Shown piece after piece: positions 34,101 to 42,544 of a stretch of 64,000 nucleotides of DNA (within the stretch, counting starts at the first letter, position 1; each line of letters begins with the position of its first letter). Below the pieces are notes generated by a model. That model was given only the letters and a program-made list of their open reading frames with translations, had not been told where the DNA came from and searched no databases. The stretch comes from Dysgonomonas hofstadii (GTDB lineage Bacteria; Bacteroidota; Bacteroidia; Bacteroidales; Dysgonomonadaceae): contig NZ_JACIEP010000016.1 of assembly GCF_014196915.1 (NCBI RefSeq), positions 1 through 64,000 on the forward strand. Reading direction: 5' to 3'. The translations under genes and the position numbers were made by a program.

Positions 34101-34679
34101 ATAGGAAATAACGATCGTTGTGTTTTCAGGAACTTCCAGTGAGAAATTACCATTTACGTCAGTTATTGTTCCTTTACCTGGTGTTCCTTTTACCGAAATA
34201 GATACCCCGATGAGGGGCTCATCATTTACATCTTTGATGATTCCGGATATAGGGATATCTTGTTGTTTTTGCACTTCTAGCAGAGGCTGTTCCGTATGTT
34301 TTTTATTAGACTCTTTTGTTTTATGTGATACATATATCTGTTTTCCAGAGATCACATATGTGCTGTTTGTGGAAGTGAAAACTTTATCGAGAACATCTCC
34401 AATCGCTTCATTATTAGCAGATATACTTACTTTCTTATTTACATCAATGACATTATCAGAGTAAAAGAAAATAAAATCACTTTGGCTTTCTATAATAGAG
34501 AAAATCTCTTTGAGTGGCTTGTTTTTTATCTGTAGTGATATGCGGTTATTTTGCGAAAAACCAGAGCCGGCATAGGAGATGCCAATACATAAAAAGAAAA
34601 AAAAGAATGTGAACTTCACGGATAGTAATACTTTTTTACATTTAGTATTTTTTAAACTAAAAGAATTTATATTTATCAT
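31113..34679 (-). CDS. SusC/RagA TonB-dependent transporter with N-terminal STN domain
   Basis: The 1188-residue protein has a signal peptide, then a STN (secretin/TonB short) domain at about 50-105 (PLKEIFSIIESQSDFIFFYS), a carboxypeptidase-regulatory-like repeat (GIIKDVNDEPLIGVSISVKG), a plug domain with DEVVVIAYGEQKRSAFTGS and IRGASSINASKDPLIIVDG, and the 22-strand barrel ending in FLLNLKFDF. The STN domain signals to an anti-sigma factor, which matches the FecR and ECF sigma genes upstream. It imports a substrate through the outer membrane with TonB energy, with SusD as lid. Confidence 0.95.
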   Translation of the reverse strand: MININSFSLKNTKCKKVLLSVKFTFFFFFLCIGISYAGSGFSQNNRISLQIKNKPLKEIFSIIESQSDFIFFYSDNVIDVNKKVSISANNEAIGDVLDKVFTSTNSTYVISGKQIYVSHKTKESNKKHTEQPLLEVQKQQDIPISGIIKDVNDEPLIGVSISVKGTPGKGTITDVNGNFSLEVPENTTIVISYIGHITQEIKVGTQRSFRITLLEDPVMMDEVVVIAYGEQKRSAFTGSASVVTAEAISRRPVTSVMSAIEGAGVGVQVQNTSGAPDATPEFRIRGASSINASKDPLIIVDGAAYESGWNNINPNDVESITVLKDAASTAIYGARGGNGVILITTKRATKQEKIAVTFDAKFAISQVRKSDLYDVIENPGEFYEQHYRALYNYFQDIYGYNAYQANQASNALWTKNSDEGGLGYLVYTVPEGQQLVGYNGKLNPNATLGRVATGTDGGSYLLYPDNWTDETYKTGFRQDYNLSIRGGTDKMSLLASVGYTDVEGITSTSGYERYTGRLKGDFRARTWLKFSGNIDASKSKTDSDPDYENNSNNLFSNVNMMAPIYPVYIRDANGNIAYDDNGKVYDYGDGTYNDGVARPIRTGSNRLQEVQLQTRRTEATKVGAQGAIDITFIPELTGTVNVTYADNERRYKSTGQPFYGTSNPGGSVSVYSYKTETVNLQQLLNFNKSFGAHNVKATVLHESYKYNYYYLYGNKTNMFSYFENQELDGAITMNNMRSYNTGYQSEGFGGRVLYDYKGIYNFDASFRRDASSRFHPDHRWGSFFSFGGAYLISKEKFFDVKWVDELKIKLSYGQNGNDQIGNHRYVDTYDIANLNGDIALTFKNKGNESITWETRSAINAGVEFELFKGRLSGGIEYYNNKTTDMLAQVSVPTSLGYSAYWANVGDMRNAGVELELRGDIIRQKDFRFSLNFNGAMNKATVLKLAAERTGQTLYNGNGDVVGKGYSSGSYFYGEGVEYKTWYLKKFAGINESGQAMWYVRNDDTGEISTTTTYSSGSYFDCGSSQPKLIGGFGGSFGWKSLELSFTFAYRLGGYAYDSGYASLMTTPYSGRTGYNFHKDIYNSWTAENPSDTYARWQYGDRYFTSASDRWLTKADYLNLQNITLSYIIPKNIVTKMGIEGLMVSAGVDDLLFLSKRKGFIPNRDFDGDLDMGYYPNTRRFLLNLKFDF

Positions 34680-34836
34680 ATATTTGTGATAATTTAATTA
34701 ATAATCTGTGGTCAATGATTTTAATTAGATTTTAGGATCAGAGGATACGCCAATATTCTCTGATTTTTTTTATTCTTCATATTTTTTTCATAGGCTTTTT
34801 CTTTAGAGTTAATGTGATTGTTTTAGTTGGTAAATT

Positions 34837-36021
34837 TTATTTTAATAGCTTGATTTTATAAATTCCTTCTTCCATAGTATAAGATATCGGTACTGAATTG
34901 GCAAGCCCATCAAGTACTATATCAAAATCATCTTTCAGGTTTAGCTTTCCAGAGCACAGGTATTTTCCGGCTGCTGCTTCACAATCGACCGTTACTCCAT
35001 AATACATGGAAAGACGGGCGAGCACATGCTCGAAGGACTCTTTGTTAAATATATATTTACCGTCAATCCATGATGTGTATAAGCTTGTATCCACCTCCTT
35101 TACATTTTCATTCAGGCTATTTTTGTCATATACATACATTTTATTGGGCGACAGCGTTGTTTTACTGTTTGTCTTTTTATTAGAGATATTAACCATGCCC
35201 GATACCAGTATAACGTTATTGTTATCTTCTTTACTATAGGCTGTTATGTTGAATTTTGTTCCCAGTACTTTTACTTCCATATCTTTGGTCTTAACAATGA
35301 ACGGACGATTAGCGTCTTTTGCTACATCCAGATATATTTGACCATCGATAAATATTTCCCGTTCCTTTTCGTTAAATTCTATAGGGTATACTAGTTGAGT
35401 GCCTGCGTTTGCCCAGACTTTTGTCCCGTCCGAAAAAGTAATGGTAGACCTTTTTCCATAAGGGATCAATAGTTGGTTGAAGCTGGATGACTGGTCTTTG
35501 GCGATATCCTTGCTGTCATCCATTGTTATACGGTCATCTTTATATTGAATATCTGCATTCTCGGAGTCGAGTTCTACTTTCTTACTATCCGATAAGATCA
35601 ATTGTATATCTTTTGTTGCTGTAAAATTCGGATTTGTGTTGGTGTTTACAAAAGACATAATATCATCGGAGGTATCAGGTGCAAATAGTTTAACCCAGTC
35701 TGTATTCAAGATTAGTATAGACAGGAGAATACAGGCGGCAGCAACGGAAGATATGATAATCTTTCTTCGTTTATTTGATTTAGGTATGTTATTTTCTATC
35801 CGAATATTTTCTCTGAAAATTTCGAGTTCTTTGCTGATATCAATTTGTTCTTTGTGTTTTTCAAACTCAAGGGAATTCCATATCCGGTATATAGCGAGAA
35901 ACTCTTGTTCGTTTTCTTCGCTTTCTTCTATCCATCCAGAGAGAATCGTTAATTCTTCATCTGAGATTGTGCCATCAAAGTATTTTCCTAAAATATTTTT
36001 ATCCAAGGGAGATGCTTTCAT
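34837..36021 (-). CDS. FecR-family anti-sigma factor
   Basis: The 394-residue protein has a cytoplasmic N-terminal part that would hold the sigma factor, a membrane helix at about 88-106 (IIISSVAAACILLSILIL), a FecR domain with YGKRSTITFSDGTKVWANAG and FKVKTKDMEVKVLGTKFN-like text (PFIVKTKDMEVKVLG), and a C-terminal DUF4974/STN-like domain (FEHVLARLSMYYGVTVD). It would release the sigma factor when the SusC STN domain reports substrate. It lies between the sigma gene and the SusC gene. Confidence 0.92.
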   Translation of the reverse strand: MKASPLDKNILGKYFDGTISDEELTILSGWIEESEENEQEFLAIYRIWNSLEFEKHKEQIDISKELEIFRENIRIENNIPKSNKRRKIIISSVAAACILLSILILNTDWVKLFAPDTSDDIMSFVNTNTNPNFTATKDIQLILSDSKKVELDSENADIQYKDDRITMDDSKDIAKDQSSSFNQLLIPYGKRSTITFSDGTKVWANAGTQLVYPIEFNEKEREIFIDGQIYLDVAKDANRPFIVKTKDMEVKVLGTKFNITAYSKEDNNNVILVSGMVNISNKKTNSKTTLSPNKMYVYDKNSLNENVKEVDTSLYTSWIDGKYIFNKESFEHVLARLSMYYGVTVDCEAAAGKYLCSGKLNLKDDFDIVLDGLANSVPISYTMEEGIYKIKLLK

Positions 36022-36079
36022 ATTAGTATTATATTTATTGAACGATTCAGGTCACAAAAACCCTACCTTAAGAAGTAAT

Positions 36080-36628
36080 TTATTTTAAAAATAATAATAA
36101 GGTAATAGTTAATGAAATTCCATTTTTCAGAAGATGTGCCCGGATGAGGCTCAAAGCCTTGGTTATTTGTTTTTCAACGGCTTTTACAGAAATTTCGAGT
36201 TGATCTGCTATTTCTTTGTTTTTAAGATTATCGTGCCGGCTCAGGATAAATACTTTTTTGCATTGAGCTGGTAATGTTTCTACATACTCCCATATTTTTT
36301 CAATTATTTCTTTTGAATCAAAATCTTCCTCCTGGTTTGTTTGCAGTAAATTTGTGAAGATATCTATGGGTATGCCTTTTAGTCCGTTTGTCTGATGACT
36401 CGTTTTTATATAGTCGATTGATTTGTTTTTTGCAATCGTATATAGTAAAGTATTGGTTAGTTCATATTTATCGCGGTTTTTCCATAAAGACACAAAGGTA
36501 TCCTGAACAATGTCTTTTGCTACTTCCATATCGGGTATGTAAGAATATACAAATGAGCAGAGCGATTCGAAATACCCTATAAACAGGTCTTCATATACAT
36601 TCGGGTTTTCATTTTCGCTTTTATTCAT
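36080..36628 (-). CDS. ECF RNA polymerase sigma factor (FecI-like)
   Basis: The 182-residue protein has region 2 (YEDLFIGYFESLCSFVYSYI, DIVQDTFVSLWKNRDKY) and region 4 (LPAQCKKVFILSRHDNLKNK, IADQLEISVKAVEKQITKAL). The end is unusual: a hydrophobic stretch (ISLTITLLLFL) that could touch the membrane or the anti-sigma factor. It is the first gene of the sigma/FecR/SusC/SusD/lipoprotein locus and probably activates the SusC promoter. It lies 58 bases upstream of the FecR gene. Confidence 0.92.
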   Translation of the reverse strand: MNKSENENPNVYEDLFIGYFESLCSFVYSYIPDMEVAKDIVQDTFVSLWKNRDKYELTNTLLYTIAKNKSIDYIKTSHQTNGLKGIPIDIFTNLLQTNQEEDFDSKEIIEKIWEYVETLPAQCKKVFILSRHDNLKNKEIADQLEISVKAVEKQITKALSLIRAHLLKNGISLTITLLLFLK

Positions 36629-37065
36629 TATGACAATTCTCCTGAACTCTTTTTAGAAAGTAATTTAAATATAAAAAATTAGATATAAAAATATATTCTT
36701 ATATGGGTTATTTTCAGATATGTGTAAGTGACAGTAAGAGTATAAGCTATGCTGCTTCTGATTTCTTCAGCAAATATATAAAATTGAGAGCGAATTTCTT
36801 CTCAGAGGCTGCCTAAAAATTCAAAGAGAGAAAAATAATATAAGGTTTATGTGAAATGGTAAGATTATTGAGGGCATTTGTGTCAAAATGTTTGAAATAT
36901 ATAGGCAAGCGTGTGAAACAAATAACCGGAGAGTGTAAAAGTACACTCTCCGGCTATTTACATGATCATTGATTATTTTTGAATTTATTTCTTAACTTTT
37001 ATCATATGCAGAGTAATAATTTATGTTTTCAGGGCATTCTTATATGATAAGAGCATATTCAGATT
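36629..37065. other. Intergenic region with one strong hairpin
   Basis: No gene was found. CCGGAGAGTGTA (36926-36937) pairs exactly with TACACTCTCCGG (36942-36953), a 12-bp stem with a 4-nt loop but no adjacent T run on either strand. The rest is AT-rich and includes the promoter region of the sigma factor gene. Confidence 0.6.
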
Positions 37066-37647
37066 TTATTCTTTTTTCAGTTCCATACCTAACATCATTC
37101 CATCATATGAGTTAAGAAGAGATGTCACACTTTTGATTACAGATACTCCCGAATGGCTGCCAACAAAAGTAACGAGGGATAGGAAACTGTTCGCTTCGAA
37201 TAACAAAGAGATCTTGCTCCCTGAACCTGATAGCTGAGCCTTCACGGGTATATGATTTGCATATTTCAGTGTTATGTATTTCGTACTGCTGTCGTAGCTG
37301 TATTTTCCTTTCATTGTAGTGCCTCTGGTCGTATTTGTGAAAGTACTGTCGGCGCTGAATGTAAAAATCGTAACACCGGCTTCTATGCCCAACTTATTCA
37401 GCTGGCTATCCAGATTCTTTTCCATGGTTGCAGATGCTGCTTTTCCTCCGGCTTTTTTAAGAAGATTGTCTGACTTGAATTTTACTTCTGTTCCGGTATA
37501 TCTCCATGTTCCGGTAATGTCATTCGAAGATAGATGACTGATGGTAGAATTGGCTATTTTCTTTAGTACCTGTGCCTCTGTTATATTTGTGCCAATAAAC
37601 AGGCCTGAGAGAATCATTAATGTTGTGTAAAATACTTTCTTTTTCAT
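37066..37647 (-). CDS. DUF4923 lipocalin-like exported protein
   Basis: The 193-residue protein has a signal peptide (1-25, ending TEAQ), then ITGTWRYTGTEVKFKSDNLL, a long polar helix region and TIFTFSADSTFTNTTRGTTM followed by GKYSYDSSTKYITLKY. This is the pattern of the Bacteroidetes DUF4923 family, which has a lipocalin-like barrel and no known function. It is a single gene with no partner. The assignment rests on the GTWxY start and the strand pattern. Confidence 0.75.
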   Translation of the reverse strand: MKKKVFYTTLMILSGLFIGTNITEAQVLKKIANSTISHLSSNDITGTWRYTGTEVKFKSDNLLKKAGGKAASATMEKNLDSQLNKLGIEAGVTIFTFSADSTFTNTTRGTTMKGKYSYDSSTKYITLKYANHIPVKAQLSGSGSKISLLFEANSFLSLVTFVGSHSGVSVIKSVTSLLNSYDGMMLGMELKKE

Positions 37648-37856
37648 TATTTTGAAAATCCTTTAATTGAAAATTACATATTTAATCTTTTACTGATATT
37701 TTATAAACAGTTTAGTCCAATATTAGGTTTGGACAGATGGCTATATTGATAATATTTAACTTTAAACCATTCGTTATGCTTAGTTTCTTGCCACCTCTTA
37801 AAGACAAACAAGGATTTTAATTCATGCAAAATCTATATTAATAGCAAGCTAATTTG

Positions 37857-37864
37857 TACCTTTG
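37857..37864 (+). promoter_or_regulatory. Promoter box of the MATE transporter gene
   Basis: TACCTTTG, a TAnnTTTG box, lies 57 bases upstream of the ATG at 37921. Confidence 0.55.
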
Positions 37865-37920
37865 CACTTCCAAAAACAGATGGGAGGAACGACTCCTTAA
37901 CTCATTTAACAGACTTTGAA

Positions 37921-39306
37921 ATGCTGAAGACCGCAAACATTGACGAATTAGAAAATAAAAAGATCAGCAAACTCCTTTGGCAATATGCTTTGCCGGCCAT
38001 TGTGGGAACAATGGTAAACGCCTTGTACAACATTATCGACCGTATTTATATAGGTCATGGCCCCAACTTGGGCGACCATGCTATCGGGGGATTGGGTATT
38101 GTATTGCCTATTATGAATCTGACTGCCGCAGTGGGTATGCTTGTCGGTGCTGGTTCTGCCAGTAGAATATCAATTTGTTTAGGCAGGGGAGATAAGGAAA
38201 CTGCCGAAAAAATAATCGGGAATTCCTTTCTTATGACTATTCTTCTTACAGGGACATTGGTCACATTGTTATTTATATTCCTTGATCCCATCCTGATGAG
38301 GATCGGGGCTACGGAAGAAACATTTCCTTTTGCGAAAGAATTCTTATTATACTATCTGCCGGGGAATATCTTTCTGACCATGTGCTTCAACTTCAATAGT
38401 ATGATGCGCGCTTCGGGTTATCCGGCCAAAGCAATGTATACAATGCTGATAGGGGTTGTCGCCAATATTATCATTGCTCCTGTTTTTATATTCGTATTGG
38501 AATGGGGAATCAAGGGAGCGGCTATTGCAACGATTATATCCATGTTCATTGGTTTGTGTTTTGTAATGTACCATTTTATGAACCAGAACAGCATGCTGAG
38601 ATTGCGTAAAAAGAATATTGGTCTGAATCCTAAGGTTGTATGGGCAGTAGCCAGTATCGGTATGTCTCCGTTCTTTATACAGGTGGCGGCTTCCGTTGTG
38701 GTGTTTTTTATTAATAACAAACTGAAAACATACGGAGGTAATATAGCTATTGAAGCATACGCAATAGCCAATACGCTGGTTATGATCATTATTATGGTAA
38801 TGGTGGGGTTGACTCAGGGTATGCAGCCGATAGTTGGATATAACTATGGAGCGAAACGTATAGCCAGAGTAAAGGAAACCCTCTTTTATACCATAAAAGT
38901 GGGGATGGTCGTCGGCTGTGTGGGATTGGTTATAGGACTTCTCTTACCCGAGTTGATTGTAAAACCTTTCAATCCGTCTCCTCCTCTTGCTGCGGAAACA
39001 GCTAAAGCTCTGAAGATAATAACTATTATGCTCCCGTTTGTAGGCTATCAGATCGTAGTTACTAACTTCTTCCAGTGTATAGGTATGGCAGGTAAATCGA
39101 TATTCCTGAGTTTGACACGTCAGTTTCTGATGCTGTTGCCGGCCTTGTTTATCCTGCCTAAGTTTTTCGGAATAAATGGAGTTTGGGTGTCTTTGCCTAC
39201 TGCCGACTTTGTAGCTACAGTGTTGACTGCCGTCCTTTTCTATCTGCAGGTACGAAGTTTCAGAAAAATGGAAGCTATGGATGGAAATATGAATCCAATA
39301 AGCTAA
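37921..39306 (+). CDS. MATE-family multidrug efflux transporter
   Basis: The 461-residue protein has about 12 membrane helices in two similar halves. Typical MATE stretches are seen: LLWQYALPAIVGTMVNALYN, IVLPIMNLTAAVGMLVGAGS and, in the second half, GLTQGMQPIVGYNYGAKRIA. MATE proteins export drugs and other organic cations using sodium or proton gradients. It has its own promoter and lies 41 bases before the TldD gene on the same strand, so partial read-through is possible. Substrate unknown. Confidence 0.93.
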   Translation: MLKTANIDELENKKISKLLWQYALPAIVGTMVNALYNIIDRIYIGHGPNLGDHAIGGLGIVLPIMNLTAAVGMLVGAGSASRISICLGRGDKETAEKIIGNSFLMTILLTGTLVTLLFIFLDPILMRIGATEETFPFAKEFLLYYLPGNIFLTMCFNFNSMMRASGYPAKAMYTMLIGVVANIIIAPVFIFVLEWGIKGAAIATIISMFIGLCFVMYHFMNQNSMLRLRKKNIGLNPKVVWAVASIGMSPFFIQVAASVVVFFINNKLKTYGGNIAIEAYAIANTLVMIIIMVMVGLTQGMQPIVGYNYGAKRIARVKETLFYTIKVGMVVGCVGLVIGLLLPELIVKPFNPSPPLAAETAKALKIITIMLPFVGYQIVVTNFFQCIGMAGKSIFLSLTRQFLMLLPALFILPKFFGINGVWVSLPTADFVATVLTAVLFYLQVRSFRKMEAMDGNMNPIS

Positions 39307-39347
39307 AAAATATGTAAATTAGCAATTTGCTAATAGAATTGATTAAT

Positions 39348-40772
39348 ATGAATACAGACAGACAAAATATCTTAAACCGATTTTCTGTTACAGAAGCCGA
39401 TTTATTAAAAGTTATAACCGAAGCATTGGGCAAAGGTGGTGATTATGCCGATATATTTTTTGAGCATACATTCAGTAACAGCCTTTCCTTACGTGACGGA
39501 GAAGTAAACCGGGTGTCTTCGAATATTGATTTTGGCGCGGGTATACGTGTTGTGTGCGGAGATCAGACCGGATATGCCTATGTGGAAAATATAGAACTGA
39601 AGGAATTGATGAAAGCTGCGCAAACAGCAGCCAATATAGCTTCATCTTCATGTCGGACCGAATATCCGGTAGAAGTAAAAGAAAGCCTTTTCAGTAACCA
39701 TTATAAAGTTAAAAAGCCCTGGATAGATATCTCTGTTGCAGATAAAAAATCATTTGTTCAAAAGCTGAATGACCATATATTCGCACTGGATAAACGAACA
39801 ATAAAAGCTACTGTAAACCTGAGTGATTCCACATCATACATTCTGTTTTTCAATTCGGAAGGAATTCTCACGTGGGATTACCGTCCGATGTGTATCATGT
39901 CAGGATCTTGTACAATGGAACAGGACGGGAAAATTGAAAACGGATATTCGTCACGAGCTTACCGTATGGGCTTCGAATTTTTATCACAGGACTTGATCGA
40001 TATTATAGCGAAAGAAGCTGTGGAACAAACCTCACTGATGTTTGAAGCCATAAAACCTAAAGGAGGAGAAATGCCTGTGGTGATGGGTGCCGGAAGTTCG
40101 GGCATTCTTTTACACGAAGCTATCGGGCATACTTTCGAGGCCGATTTTAATAGAAAAAAGACATCTATATTCTCCGATCAACTGGGAAAACAGATATGCT
40201 CGCCTACGATCAATGTAGTTGACGATGGTACAATGGAATTCCAACGGGGTTCTATCAATTTTGATGATGAAGGTATAGAAAGCCAAAAAACATATATTGT
40301 AAAAGACGGACGTCTCGAAAGCTACCTGCACGATCGCATCAGTGCAAAATACTATGGGGTGAAACCTACAGGTAACGGACGCCGGCAGTCATTCAGGTAT
40401 ATGCCTATGCCACGCATGCGTGTAACATATATGGAGAACGGGACAACACCGGAAGCTGATATAATCGCGTCTGTGAAGCAGGGGATCTATGTCGATAATT
40501 TCACAAATGGACAAGTTCAGATCGGGGCCGGAGATTTTACTTTCTTTGTGAAAACAGGCTATCTTATAGAAAACGGAAAGCTTACCCAGCCAATAAAAGA
40601 TATTAATATCATAGGAAATGGGGCTAAAGCTCTCGGCGATATTACCATGGTAGGCGATAACCTGAAAATAGATGAAGGTGCATGGACCTGTGGAAAGAAC
40701 GGGCAAAGCGCTCCAGTCGGACAAGGATTGCCATCAGTGTTGATCAGTAATTTAACCGTAGGAGGAGAATAA
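39348..40772 (+). CDS. tldD: TldD metalloprotease subunit
   Basis: The start at 39348 (MNTDRQNILNRF) is preferred over an ATG seven codons upstream. The protein has FFEHTFSNSLSLRDGEVNRV at the start, and SSGILLHEAIGHTFEADF carries the zinc motif HExxxH. A TldD-type C-terminus (GGLITxG-like text: GAGDFTFFVKTGYLIENGKL) ends the protein. TldD and TldE form a heterodimer that degrades unfolded or modified peptides. The TldE gene follows after 445 bases without a gene. Just before the start, ATTAGCAATTTGCTAAT at 39318-39334 is a near-palindrome that could be an operator. Confidence 0.92.
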   Translation: MNTDRQNILNRFSVTEADLLKVITEALGKGGDYADIFFEHTFSNSLSLRDGEVNRVSSNIDFGAGIRVVCGDQTGYAYVENIELKELMKAAQTAANIASSSCRTEYPVEVKESLFSNHYKVKKPWIDISVADKKSFVQKLNDHIFALDKRTIKATVNLSDSTSYILFFNSEGILTWDYRPMCIMSGSCTMEQDGKIENGYSSRAYRMGFEFLSQDLIDIIAKEAVEQTSLMFEAIKPKGGEMPVVMGAGSSGILLHEAIGHTFEADFNRKKTSIFSDQLGKQICSPTINVVDDGTMEFQRGSINFDDEGIESQKTYIVKDGRLESYLHDRISAKYYGVKPTGNGRRQSFRYMPMPRMRVTYMENGTTPEADIIASVKQGIYVDNFTNGQVQIGAGDFTFFVKTGYLIENGKLTQPIKDINIIGNGAKALGDITMVGDNLKIDEGAWTCGKNGQSAPVGQGLPSVLISNLTVGGE

Positions 40773-41217
40773 TTTGTATTTTTATTGAGAAACTTTATCA
40801 ATATATTTTAGTAGTTAGTAGGCAGTAGTCTGTAGCTATTAAAACGATCTTTGAAAAAACAGAAAAACGTGTCAGGTTTTGCTCAAAAGGCTAATAAAAA
40901 GCGATTTTTGAATTGTGAAATCGACGTAGTCAAAATAATATATTGACAGTAAAGTAAGGAAAATTGCATCAATATGAAAGATGCGGGAATGAAAAAACTT
41001 GCAAAATCTGTAAAGTTTGTAAAGTTTTTATATCCGCCGCTTACAATTTGCTATTCGTAATCTGTTATAAGGGCAGAAGAAATGACAGTGAGAAAAATGC
41101 TGTAAAAGTGTAACATTTGCCTCGCTTTTGCTTGGGTGATTGATAATTGGCTCTACGATGCTCTGCCGAACACTATTTGTAAAGGTTTAACATTCTGATT
41201 TAAATAAAGAAATAATT
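40773..41217. other. Intergenic region between tldD and tldE with a dispersed repeat
   Basis: No convincing gene was found. GTGTCAGGTTTTG at 40869-40881 is the exact complement of the start of the repeat unit at 48544-48556, and CTAATAAAAAGCG nearby also fits the repeat family in inverse orientation. A short direct repeat (GTAAAGTTT twice) lies near 41014. Confidence 0.6.
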
Positions 41218-42537
41218 ATGATTACAAAACAACATAAGGAGATCGCTCAATGGAGCATTGAGTTTGCCAGGCAGAATGGTTGCCAGGATGCAAGGGTATC
41301 GGTTATTACCGCTCAGAACAATTCTTTTGAATATAGGGATACCCAGTTGGATAAATTACAACAAAGCACCGAAAATAAGCTATATATCGAACTGTTTGTA
41401 GACAATAAGTATGGTTCGTTCTCGACCAATAAAATTGAGAAAAGTGAACTGGAGGCTTTTCTAAAAAGTGGTATTGCTTCTACACGGTATCTTTCAGAGG
41501 ATAAATTCAGGCAGTTGCCTGATCCTAAAAGGTATTATAAATCGAAAGGCAATGATCTTGATTTGTATGATAAGTCTTTTGATAATGTAGATACCGGTAT
41601 AAAACTGGAACTGGCAAAGGCCACTGTAGACGAGATACTGGGAACAAATGAAAAGATCATTTCTGTTTCATCTTATTACGATGATGGAGTAGGGGCTGAA
41701 TACATGATCGCCAGCAATGGGTTTGAAGGAGAAACTGTAGATTCCGGCTTTAATATATCAGTATCAGTTTCTTTAAAGACTGATGGTGACGCCCGTGCCG
41801 AAAGTTATTGGTATGATAGTGCTGTCTACTGGAACGACCTGAAAAAGGGAGGAATAGCGAAGGTCGCTTTGGAAAGGGCATTGCGTAAGATAGGACAGAA
41901 GAAAATCAAGTCCGGGAAATACAGCATGCTTTTGGATAATACGACAGCATCCCGCCTACTGTCTCCGATGATAAGTGCTATGTATGGAGTCTCATTGCAA
42001 CAGAAAAATTCATTCCTCCTCGATAAGCTAGGGCAAAAAATAGCATCTGATAAACTGACAATTAAGGATACCCCGCATCTGAAGCGTTCTTTTGGCGCCA
42101 GATGGTTTGATGGAGAAGGCGTAGCCACGCAAGGCAGGGTTATTATTGATAAAGGCATATTGAACACTTATTTTATCGATACATACAATGCTCTGAAGAT
42201 GGAAACCACCCCGACTATTGCGTCTCCATCTATTATTCAGGTAGCATTAGGAAACAAAAACTTCGATCAGTTGTTACAATCAGTACAGAATGGTATCTGG
42301 GTAACAGGTTTCAACGGAGGTAATAGTAATTCCACTACAGGAGACTTCTCTTTTGGTATAGAAGGATTCCTTATTGAGAATGGGATGGCTACAACTCCTA
42401 TCAGTGAGATGAATATTACAGGTAATTTACTTACTCTTTGGGAAAATCTTGTTGAAATAGGGAACGACCCTCGTGAGAATTCGTCGTGGCGGTTACCATC
42501 TTTACTATTCGGAGATGTCAATTTTAGCGGCTTATAA
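41218..42537 (+). CDS. pmbA: TldE/PmbA subunit
   Basis: The 439-residue protein is a TldE-type partner. It has FARQNGCQDARVSVITAQNN at the start and the region MISAMYGVSLQQKNSFLLDK where TldD has its HExxxH motif, so it lacks the zinc site. The C-terminus has TTGDFSFGIEGFLIENGMAT and MNITGNLLTLWENL, as in the family. It works with TldD, encoded 445 bases upstream, to make a peptidase. The next gene starts 7 bases later. Confidence 0.92.
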   Translation: MITKQHKEIAQWSIEFARQNGCQDARVSVITAQNNSFEYRDTQLDKLQQSTENKLYIELFVDNKYGSFSTNKIEKSELEAFLKSGIASTRYLSEDKFRQLPDPKRYYKSKGNDLDLYDKSFDNVDTGIKLELAKATVDEILGTNEKIISVSSYYDDGVGAEYMIASNGFEGETVDSGFNISVSVSLKTDGDARAESYWYDSAVYWNDLKKGGIAKVALERALRKIGQKKIKSGKYSMLLDNTTASRLLSPMISAMYGVSLQQKNSFLLDKLGQKIASDKLTIKDTPHLKRSFGARWFDGEGVATQGRVIIDKGILNTYFIDTYNALKMETTPTIASPSIIQVALGNKNFDQLLQSVQNGIWVTGFNGGNSNSTTGDFSFGIEGFLIENGMATTPISEMNITGNLLTLWENLVEIGNDPRENSSWRLPSLLFGDVNFSGL

Positions 42538-42544
42538 ACCAAAT

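Noticed and set aside
34737-34771. Hairpin with plus-strand T run between SusC and FecR genes
   Set aside because: There is no plus-strand gene for it to terminate, and the minus-strand tail is weak, so it is not listed as a terminator.
40974-41060. 28-codon frame (MKDAGMKKLAKS...) between tldD and tldE
   Set aside because: It is internally repetitive, lies partly in repeat-like sequence and has no visible support.
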